A program made the translations under genes and the position numbers. 64,000 nucleotides of DNA, from NCBI RefSeq assembly GCF_023703795.1, contig NZ_CP098518.1:1364001-1428000 (forward strand), read 5' to 3'. Below the pieces are notes generated by a model. That model had not been told where the DNA came from. It did not search any database and saw only the letters and a list, made by a program, of their open reading frames with translations. Of the stretch, positions 35,232-41,374 are shown piece by piece. How positions within the stretch are numbered: the stretch's first letter is position 1; each line of letters begins with the position of its first letter. Source of the DNA: Haloplanus sp. HW8-1 (GTDB lineage: Archaea > Halobacteriota > Halobacteria > Halobacteriales > Haloferacaceae).

Positions 35232-35648
35232 TCACTCGCCGAGCGTTTCGAGGTAGTCGAACTGGGCGTCGAGTTCGCGGCGCCGCTGTCGGCTGACGAC
35301 CGTACTGTCGAGCAGATCACCGACGAGTGACACGTCGAGCGCGAAGTCGGTGGTCGCCTCGACGCGGACGGTGGTCGCGTCGATCGACTCCAACCGGTAG
35401 ACGGTACGCATCGATTCGAACATCCCGTCGCGCTGCTCGTAGGCGAGGACGGCGTCGTCGAGGTCAAGGATCCCCAGGGTCAACTGGAGTTCGGCGATGC
35501 CCACCCGATTGGTGAGACGGATCTCGTCGCCCTCGACGATCACCTCGTCGAAGCCGGCGGCACGCATGAACGGTCCGACGTCCGTGATCGCGTCCCGAAC
35601 CGTCGATTCCGGCGCCGTGACCGTCCGTGAGACGGAGACTGTCGCCAT
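35232..35648 (-). CDS. SRPBCC (START-like) domain protein
   Basis: A 138-residue protein starting MATVSVSRTVTAPESTV, the typical opening of the polyketide-cyclase/START fold. Later strands include VRVEATTDFALDVSLVG and a C-terminal helix RQRRRELDAQFDYLETL. Such domains bind hydrophobic ligands such as quinones, lipids or isoprenoids in a helix-grip pocket. It is the first gene of the radical SAM operon and may bring a lipid or haem-like ligand to the modified product, but this is inference. The longer upstream reading is a shadow of the DUF2249 gene. Confidence 0.72.
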   Translation of the reverse strand: MATVSVSRTVTAPESTVRDAITDVGPFMRAAGFDEVIVEGDEIRLTNRVGIAELQLTLGILDLDDAVLAYEQRDGMFESMRTVYRLESIDATTVRVEATTDFALDVSLVGDLLDSTVVSRQRRRELDAQFDYLETLGE

Positions 35649-35751
35649 GGTCGTCGTCCTCCTGCCAGTCACATGAACCCCGGGTACGGTGATCTCCGTG
35701 TCGAACCTGTTCGGGGAAAGTGCCTCGACCACCGACCCGTAACGGGGAGGT

Positions 35752-36015
35752 ATGTCAGGCGTCGAAACGCTACTGACCGAGACGGACGCACCGCCGACAG
35801 CCAGTCCCGAGGTGTGTGACGTGCGCGAGCTGCCCCCGCCGGAGCCGCTGAAACTGACACTGGAGACGCTAGCCGAGATGGACAGCGACGGCGTCTTCGT
35901 CCAGGTGAACGACCGGGTCCCACAGCATCTCTTCCCCCGGCTCGACGACCGGGGGTTCGCGTACGACACCGTCGAGCGCGACGACCGCGTCGTGACGGCC
36001 GTCTGGGTGGAGTGA
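35752..36015 (+). CDS. DUF2249 domain protein
   Basis: An 87-residue protein. After a 20-residue acidic lead it shows the domain pattern: CDVRELPPPEPLKLTLETL, then GVFVQVNDRVPQHLFPRLDDRGF. DUF2249 proteins have a TusA-like fold and often occur beside haem-copper oxidases and nitrite-reductase genes in denitrifiers and haloarchaea. Their molecular function is not settled. It is divergent from the SRPBCC gene and followed by a Trm112-like gene. Confidence 0.8.
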   Translation: MSGVETLLTETDAPPTASPEVCDVRELPPPEPLKLTLETLAEMDSDGVFVQVNDRVPQHLFPRLDDRGFAYDTVERDDRVVTAVWVE

Positions 36016-36074
36016 CGGCCGTCCGCTCGACCGGACCCGTGGATTTTTACCGACCGACCGCTACCTCCCGAGTA

Positions 36075-36260
36075 ATGAAAGAATCCCTGATGGAGATCCT
36101 CTGTGACCCGCTGGACAAGAGTGATCTCGAACTCGAGGTCGACGAGCGCGACGGCGAGGAGATCGTCGAAGGACGCCTCATCGGGACCGTCACGGGCGAG
36201 GTATACCCGATCGAGGACGGCATCCCCAATCTGCTGCCGCCGGACATGCGCGACGACTGA
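36075..36260 (+). CDS. Trm112-like methyltransferase activator
   Basis: A 61-residue protein starting MKESLMEILCDPLDKSDLEL. The compact beta-rich body with EEIVEGRLIGTVTGEVYPIED and the final GIPNLLPPDM is the standard Trm112/YbaR shape. The zinc-binding cysteines of eukaryotic forms are reduced to one here, as usual in small archaeal and bacterial members. In archaea these proteins bind and stabilise several tRNA, rRNA and factor methyltransferases. The short distance to the DUF2249 gene makes co-transcription possible, though a TATA-like GATTTTTAC lies just before it, suggesting its own promoter. Confidence 0.85.
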   Translation: MKESLMEILCDPLDKSDLELEVDERDGEEIVEGRLIGTVTGEVYPIEDGIPNLLPPDMRDD

Positions 36261-36344
36261 GACAGGCCGTCGCCGACGGCGGCGATGCCGACACCCGGTA
36301 CTGACGCCCGACGGGCCGCGGTCGGGCCGGTCGGCGTCCACGAC

Positions 36345-36352
36345 TTATTTAA
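36345..36352 (+). promoter_or_regulatory. TATA box of gshA
   Basis: TTATTTAA lies 25 bases before the ATG at 36377, the distance expected from TATA to a transcription start at or next to the start codon. No Shine-Dalgarno is seen, consistent with a leaderless haloarchaeal mRNA. Confidence 0.5.
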
Positions 36353-36376
36353 TCGGCGGCCGCGAACCACGCGTCG

Positions 36377-37453
36377 ATGGATCTCGGCTCGCGGGACGCG
36401 TTCGAGCGAATGGGCACGCTCGGCATCGAAGAGGAGTTCTACATCGTCGACGAGGCGGGGCGGCCGACCGCCGGGATCGACGATCTGGTCTACGGGAGCG
36501 ACCCGCCGGACCCGCTGATCGACCGCCTCGATCACGAACTCTTCCAGTTCACGATCGAGACACAGACGCCGTTGATCGAACGGCCGTCCGACGCGGCCGG
36601 CGCGCTGTCGACAGTTCGCGAGGCACTGACCGATCACGCCGCCGACCACGGCTATCGGATCGCGGCGGCCGGCCTCCACCCGACGGCGAAGTGGCGGGAA
36701 CTCGACCACGCGACCAAGGAACGATACCGCGCCCAACTCGATCGGATTCAGTACCCCCAGCACCGCAACACGACGGCCGGACTCCACGTCCACGTCGGCG
36801 TCGACGACGCCGACAAGGCGACCTGGATCGCCAACCACCTCCGGTGGTTCCTCCCCCCGATCCTCGCGCTCTCGGCCAACTCGCCGTTCTGGAACGGGTT
36901 CGACACCGGTCTCTCTTCCGCCCGCGCGAAAGTGTTCGAGAACCTCCCGAACACGGGCATCCCGACGGCGTTCGACGACTTCGACGCCTACCGGCGGTTC
37001 GAGCGGCGGATGGTCGAAACCGGGTCGATCAACGACCGCGGCGAACTCTGGTACGACGTTCGCCCGCACACGGGCCACGGCACCGTCGAGGTGCGCACGC
37101 CCGACGCGCAGGCCGATCCCGACCGCGTGCTCGCGATCGTCGAGTACGTCCACGCTCTGGTCCTCGATCTGGCCGAGCGCTACGCCGACGGCGAGACGCT
37201 CCCGACCCTCCGTCGCGAGTTCCTCGACGAGAACAAGTGGCGCGCGATGCGCTACGGCCACGACGCGTCCTTTGTCACGCGATCCGGCGAGGATACCGTC
37301 TCGCTCGGAACGTTCGTCGACCGCGAGTGTGATCGTCTCGGCGTCGACGGCATCCGTGATCTGTTCGACACGCCGAGCGGTGCCGCCGCCCAGCGACGCC
37401 GCCACCGCGAGGCGGGGGCCGACGCCCTCCGCGAGTCGCTGCTCCTGTCCTGA
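36377..37453 (+). CDS. gshA: Glutamate-cysteine ligase (gamma-glutamylcysteine synthesis)
   Basis: A 358-residue protein of the YbdK/GCS2 family. The N-terminal [13 protein letters not shown] holds metal-binding glutamates. Other motifs are [30 protein letters not shown] with its histidines, [15 protein letters not shown], and [18 protein letters not shown]. The enzyme joins glutamate and cysteine using ATP. In haloarchaea the product gamma-glutamylcysteine is itself the main thiol, so no gshB is needed. A winged-helix gene follows 50 bases downstream and may be co-transcribed. Length and motifs are complete. Confidence 0.9.
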   Translation: MDLGSRDAFERMGTLGIEEEFYIVDEAGRPTAGIDDLVYGSDPPDPLIDRLDHELFQFTIETQTPLIERPSDAAGALSTVREALTDHAADHGYRIAAAGLHPTAKWRELDHATKERYRAQLDRIQYPQHRNTTAGLHVHVGVDDADKATWIANHLRWFLPPILALSANSPFWNGFDTGLSSARAKVFENLPNTGIPTAFDDFDAYRRFERRMVETGSINDRGELWYDVRPHTGHGTVEVRTPDAQADPDRVLAIVEYVHALVLDLAERYADGETLPTLRREFLDENKWRAMRYGHDASFVTRSGEDTVSLGTFVDRECDRLGVDGIRDLFDTPSGAAAQRRRHREAGADALRESLLLS

Positions 37454-37502
37454 TCGGAGCAAGCCTTTTGTTCGCCGGCTTCTGACCTTATGCAGAGAAC
37501 AC

Positions 37503-38006
37503 ATGTCAGAAGAGCACGGCTCCGAGCGGCCCGACGCGGCCAACGAAACGGACGGCGAGGTATCGGCCCGAGAGCGACTGGAGGCCGAGGCGGACCGTGC
37601 GGTGACGGAGTTCGACGAGAGCGTTGTCGATCTGCTGGCGTGGGTACTGGACACCGAAACCCGGGCCCGGATCTACGTCTACCTCAGACAGCATCCCTGC
37701 TCGACGAGCGAGGAGATTGCCGAGGGGACCGGGCTCTATCCCAGTACGGTTCGCGAGGCACTGGCCCAACTCAACGAGGAAGAGACCGTCGAGCGTCACA
37801 AACGCGAGAGCGCGGGCGCCGGCAACAACCCCTACGAGTACGAGGCCATCGCGCCGAGCACGCTCGTTCGGGGCGTCGTGGGACAGGTACAGGAGCAACT
37901 GAACGCGGTGTTCAACCTCGATCGACAGTTGAACGACGACGGGGAAAGGGAGGACGACGAGGAGACCGATCCCGTCCGAATCACCGTGGAGGATACCGAC
38001 GAATAG
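37503..38006 (+). CDS. Winged helix-turn-helix transcriptional regulator
   Basis: A 167-residue protein starting MSEEHGSER. An acidic lead of about 45 residues is followed by the DNA-binding region: LDTETRARIYVYLRQHPCST, then IAEGTGLYPSTVREALAQLNE with the wing KRESAGAGNNPYEYEAI. A C-terminal helix probably mediates dimerisation. No ligand domain is present. It lies just after gshA on the same strand, so it may control redox or thiol genes, though this is only positional. The family is common in haloarchaea and its targets are mostly unknown. Confidence 0.83.
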   Translation: MSEEHGSERPDAANETDGEVSARERLEAEADRAVTEFDESVVDLLAWVLDTETRARIYVYLRQHPCSTSEEIAEGTGLYPSTVREALAQLNEEETVERHKRESAGAGNNPYEYEAIAPSTLVRGVVGQVQEQLNAVFNLDRQLNDDGEREDDEETDPVRITVEDTDE

Positions 38007-38065
38007 CCGGGGGTCGGACGCCGTGAGTCGACCCGTTTAAGGCTCGCCGATCCGTGGAAGCGCAC

Positions 38066-38548
38066 ATGCAGGTCGCGCTTGGTGGGACGTTCGACCCGGT
38101 TCACGACGGACACCGAGCCCTGTTCGATCGGGCGTTCGAACTGGGTGACGTGACCGTCGGTCTCACGAGCGACGGCCTCGCCGCCGAGACGCGGACGGTG
38201 CCCCGACACGTTCGCCCCTTCGAGGAGCGACGGGCGGACGTCGACGCGGAACTCGAATCCCTCGCGGCGACACACGACCGCATCTACGAGATTCGCCGGC
38301 TCGACGATGCGACCGGCATCGCCACCGAAGCCGGCTTCGACGCCATCGTCGTCTCCCCGGAGACCCGTGCGGGTGCCGAGCGCATCAACGAGATCCGCGA
38401 GTCCCGGGGGCTCGCACCCCTCCGGATCGAGATGGTCGACCACGTCCCCGCCGAGGACGGCGAGCGTATCTCTTCGACCCGTATCGTCCGCGGCGAGATC
38501 GACCGCCACGGGAACCTCACGCCCGAGCGGGCCCCCGAGACGGACTGA
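38066..38548 (+). CDS. coaD: Phosphopantetheine adenylyltransferase (archaeal type)
   Basis: A 160-residue protein starting MQVALGGTFDPVHDGH; the nucleotidyltransferase motif GGTFDPVHDGH and the second motif RISSTRIVRGEI are clear, with FEERRADVDAELE and VVSPETRAGAERINEIRE between them. The enzyme transfers AMP from ATP to 4'-phosphopantetheine, making dephospho-CoA, the penultimate step of coenzyme A synthesis. The TATA box GTTTAAG lies about 28 bases upstream (38035-38041), so the transcript is probably leaderless. An upstream start four codons earlier is rejected on that ground. Confidence 0.93.
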   Translation: MQVALGGTFDPVHDGHRALFDRAFELGDVTVGLTSDGLAAETRTVPRHVRPFEERRADVDAELESLAATHDRIYEIRRLDDATGIATEAGFDAIVVSPETRAGAERINEIRESRGLAPLRIEMVDHVPAEDGERISSTRIVRGEIDRHGNLTPERAPETD

Positions 38549-38627
38549 GAGGGAGCGTCGTAATCGTATCCCGACAGTCGCCGCCCAATCGTCGACGACG
38601 GCCGGTTCTGGCGGACGATGGGCCCTA

Positions 38628-38936
38628 TTACCACTCCGGTGGACGGAACCCCGCGTCCGCCAACAGGTCCTTCCACTGTCGCTGGACGCTCAGTCGCGTG
38701 ACGTCCATCGCCGCCGCGACCGACCCCTGCGAGCGTTCCTCGCCGGCGATCAACGCCCCGGCGTAGAGGCTGGCAGCCGCCACGGTCGGCTTCGACCGCT
38801 CCTCGCTGGGCACGTGGGAGAGAAACAGGTCGACTGCGTTCGTCCGCGCCTCGCCACCGAGATCGAGACCGTCGGCCGCCCGCGTCAAGCGAGCCACCCA
38901 CTCCTCGTTGTCGACGCGGTCCCGCGCTCGATACAT
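38628..38936 (-). CDS. TFIIB-like single cyclin-repeat protein
   Basis: A 102-residue protein starting MYRARDRVDN. It resembles one cyclin repeat of TFB: RTNAVDLFLSHVPSEERSK, then PTVAAASLYAGALIAGEERS and AAMDVTRLSVQRQWKDLLADA. There is no zinc ribbon and no second repeat, so it cannot work as a full TFB. Haloarchaea encode such short relatives whose role is unknown; they could modulate transcription by binding DNA or TBP. It is divergent from the tRNA-Leu gene. Longer start rejected as it covers the tRNA promoter. Confidence 0.7.
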   Translation of the reverse strand: MYRARDRVDNEEWVARLTRAADGLDLGGEARTNAVDLFLSHVPSEERSKPTVAAASLYAGALIAGEERSQGSVAAAMDVTRLSVQRQWKDLLADAGFRPPEW

Positions 38937-39019
38937 GGGCGGTCCTACGCCGGCCGCACACTTAAACTCTCGAGCGGAACGACAGCTACTTACCCCGGTC
39001 GGTGGCAAGTCCGTGGTGC

Positions 39020-39103
39020 GCGCGGGTAGCCAAGCCAGGAAAAGGCGCAGCGCTTAGGACGCTGTCCCGTAGGGGTCCGCCGGTTCGAATCCGGTCCCGC
39101 GCA
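39020..39103 (+). tRNA. tRNA-Leu (anticodon TAG)
   Basis: Acceptor arms GCGCGGG (39020-39026) and CCCGCGC (39096-39102) pair perfectly, discriminator A at 39103. Anticodon stem CAGCG/CGCTG encloses loop CTTAGGA, anticodon TAG at 39055-39057. The long variable arm (TCCCGTAGGGGTCCGC area) is type II, as needed for leucine, and the T arm carries GGTTCGAATCC. No intron, CCA not encoded. A TATA-like ACTTAC lies about 30 bases upstream. Confidence 0.95.
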
Positions 39104-39342
39104 GTGAGGAGCGAAGCGACGAACGAGCAGGCACGGATTTGAACCAGGGAACGGAGCGAATCGGAGTGACCGTGGTTCGAATCCGGTCCCGCCCATGAGC
39201 GAACGCAGTGAGCGAAGAGCAGGCACGGATTTGTGGTAGACCGAGGTTCTGCGCCGAAGGTGCAGGTTCTCGGGCGTGGTTCGAATCCGGTCCCGCCCAT
39301 GAGCGAACACGTCCGCAGCGGGTCGAATCCACCCCCGCCCAA
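39082..39342 (+). repeat. Tandem array of tRNA-Leu 3' ends
   Basis: The tRNA T-arm/acceptor sequence GGTTCGAATCCGGTCCCGC recurs at 39082-39100 (in the tRNA), 39174-39192 and 39278-39296, with a decayed copy near 39320-39342 (GGGTCGAATCC). A second linked motif GAGCAGGCACGGATTT recurs at 39125-39140 and 39217-39232. The spacing is 92 and 104 bases. The spurious minus-strand frames with GFEP motifs come from this array. It fits repeated use of the tRNA 3' end as an integration site, or local slippage duplication. Confidence 0.75.
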
Positions 39343-39523
39343 CGGAACGCCGGCGGACATCGATCGGCGTCGTCTCGGACGAGAGTCCGGAGTCGATCCC
39401 CGGTCGGCAAAAGAGTCAACTTCGTTCGACCGCTCGATTCCGTATGACTCGTCCAGTTGCACCCCGTCGAACGGCCGTGCGGAACGGTCGCCCGCGACGT
39501 CGTTCCGTGCGGGGCGGCTCCGG
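39343..39523. other. Non-coding leader after the repeat array
   Basis: No gene before the dehalogenase start at 39524. The sequence is GC-rich with no recognisable promoter box, and the boundary of the integrated material, if any, is not visible. Confidence 0.35.
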
Positions 39524-40255
39524 ATGACGACTCCGAGCGTAGAGGCCCTCGTCTTCGACGTGTTCGGCACGGTCGTGGATTGGCGGAGTGGCGTCGTCCG
39601 CGACGGGAGGCGGATCGGGGACTCGAAGGATCTCACCGTCGACTGGGCGGCGTTTGCCGACGCCTGGCGTGAGGCGTACGACCCCTCGCTGGATCGCGTC
39701 CGCCGAGGAGAGACGCCCTGGCGAAACCTCGACGCACTCCACCGGGAGTCGCTCGACGGGTTGCTCGACCGGTTCGGGATCGAGGGGCTGACCGAACGGG
39801 AGATCACTCACCTCAACCGCGTCTGGCACCGCCTCGACCCCTGGCCGGATGCGATCCCCGGCCTGCGACGGCTCGAGGCACAGTACGTGATCGCCCCGCT
39901 CTCGAACGGTCACGTGCGGCTGCTCACGAACATGGCCAAACGGGCGGGGATCCCCTGGGATCTGATCCTCTCGGCGGAACTCGCGGGGCACTACAAGCCG
40001 GACGAGGAGGTGTACCTGACCGCGGCGGACCTCCTGGATCTCGACGTCGACGACGTCATGATGGTCGCGGCACACGAGGGTGACCTCGAGGCGAGTCGCG
40101 ACGTCGGCTTCCACACGGCGTACGTCCATCGACCGCAGGAGTGGGGGGGCGACGGGGCCGATAGCGCCGAGAAACCCGACGAGTCCGCATACGACCTCGT
40201 GGTCGACGACTTCGCGGACCTCGCGGACCGTCTCGACGCCCCGCCGCTGGCCTGA
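39524..40255 (+). CDS. Haloacid dehalogenase type II family hydrolase
   Basis: A 243-residue HAD protein starting MTTPSVEALVFD. Motif I is VFDVFGTVVDWR with the nucleophilic aspartate; motif II is IAPLSNGHVRLL; motif III lysine in HYKPDEEVYL; motif IV VMMVAAHEGDLEASRDVG. This matches L-2-haloacid dehalogenases, which hydrolyse short halogenated acids, though many relatives act as phosphatases. The serine/asparagine of motif II (SNG) is the type II form. It follows the tRNA repeat array, so it may lie on acquired DNA. Long upstream frame rejected because it reads through the repeats. Confidence 0.87.
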   Translation: MTTPSVEALVFDVFGTVVDWRSGVVRDGRRIGDSKDLTVDWAAFADAWREAYDPSLDRVRRGETPWRNLDALHRESLDGLLDRFGIEGLTEREITHLNRVWHRLDPWPDAIPGLRRLEAQYVIAPLSNGHVRLLTNMAKRAGIPWDLILSAELAGHYKPDEEVYLTAADLLDLDVDDVMMVAAHEGDLEASRDVGFHTAYVHRPQEWGGDGADSAEKPDESAYDLVVDDFADLADRLDAPPLA

Positions 40256-40468
40256 CGAGGGAGGGTCACCCGGCCGACAGCACGTGTCACCCGCCGGCTC
40301 ACCGCCGCGGACGCCGGACGTGTCGCCCCGTCCCAGCCGACGTCGGGGGAAACGATCACGCCGACGCGGGCCGCTCCCGCGGAGGCGGGTTCCGTGGCCT
40401 CTTGATCCGGGACCGTCCGTCAGGTCCGAGACCGGCGGACGATCCAGCACTGGTATTTTTTGTGATGT

Positions 40469-41356
40469 GTGTCGAATCGACCGGACGTGTCGAACACGTG
40501 GATCGAGGCGGCGATAAACGGGCGCTGGGGGAAGGAGCGACAGCCCGGATCGCCGACCACCGTCGAGGAGTGTATCGAACAGGGCGTCGCGTGTGCCGAG
40601 GCCGGCGCAGCGATCGTTCACGTCCACGCCTTCGATCCCGCCGCGGACGAGGAGGACGACGACGCCGACGTCTACGCCCGAATCATCGAGGGGATCCAGG
40701 ACCGGGTGGATGCGGTGGTCTACCCCACCACTCCGTCGACTGGGATCGGGGTCGACCCGACGGTCTCCGCGGAGGAGCGGTTCGCCAACCACGACGAACT
40801 CGGCCGGCGAGGGCTCCTAGAGTGGTCGGTCGTCGACCCCGGCAGCATCAATTCGACGACGTACGAGGCCGTCGCTCGCGACGAACCGGGCGACCTCTAC
40901 CTAAATCCCGAAGAACACATCCGGAAGGGGCTCGAAGTAGCGGGGCGCCACGGAGCGTCGCCCTCGTACGCCGTCTACGAACCGGGATTCATCCGACTCG
41001 GTGCAGCGCTGGCCGACCGGTTCGACGGCATCGGACAACCGGTCTATCGGTTCATGTTCACCGAGGACTTCACGTTCAACTATCCGCCGGAACCGTACGC
41101 GCTGACCAGTCTCCGACGACTGCTGGCCGACGAAGCCGGAGACGCCCCCTGGATGATTTCGGGACTCGGCGTCGATATCACGCCGCTAGTCTCCGAGGCG
41201 GTCGAACACGGCGGCCACGTCCGCGTCGGTTTGGAGGACGCCCCGTTGGGAACGGAGAAGACCAACGTCGAGTGGGTGACACACGCGAAACGCGAGATCG
41301 AAGCGGCCGGCGGGACGGTCGCGACCCCCGACGACGTCCGGTCCGAACTCTCGTGA
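40469..41356 (+). CDS. Second BKACE family protein
   Basis: A 295-residue protein starting at a GTG (MSNRPDVS); another GTG six codons on (MSNTW) is possible. Family features: NTWIEAAINGRWG at the N-terminus, IVHVHAFDPAADEED near residue 50 with the two histidines of the zinc site, VYPTTPSTGIGVDP, and GGHVRVGLEDAPLG near the end. The region after the HVHA motif is strongly acidic and the arginine of the usual HVHVR is replaced, hinting at another substrate than the first BKACE at 27984. It stands alone, convergent with the histidine kinase. Confidence 0.87.
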   Translation: MSNRPDVSNTWIEAAINGRWGKERQPGSPTTVEECIEQGVACAEAGAAIVHVHAFDPAADEEDDDADVYARIIEGIQDRVDAVVYPTTPSTGIGVDPTVSAEERFANHDELGRRGLLEWSVVDPGSINSTTYEAVARDEPGDLYLNPEEHIRKGLEVAGRHGASPSYAVYEPGFIRLGAALADRFDGIGQPVYRFMFTEDFTFNYPPEPYALTSLRRLLADEAGDAPWMISGLGVDITPLVSEAVEHGGHVRVGLEDAPLGTEKTNVEWVTHAKREIEAAGGTVATPDDVRSELS

Positions 41357-41374
41357 CGGGACCGCCCCCGGCGA

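Noticed and set aside
39082..39342. CRISPR array
   Set aside because: Repeats are tRNA T-arm copies with unequal spacing and shared inter-repeat sequence, not unique spacers, and no cas gene is near.
38986..39807. Minus-strand frames with repeated GTGFEP and AGPDSNH motifs
   Set aside because: They are readings of the tRNA 3'-end repeat array. Such GFEP-type predicted proteins are well-known artefacts of tRNA sequence.
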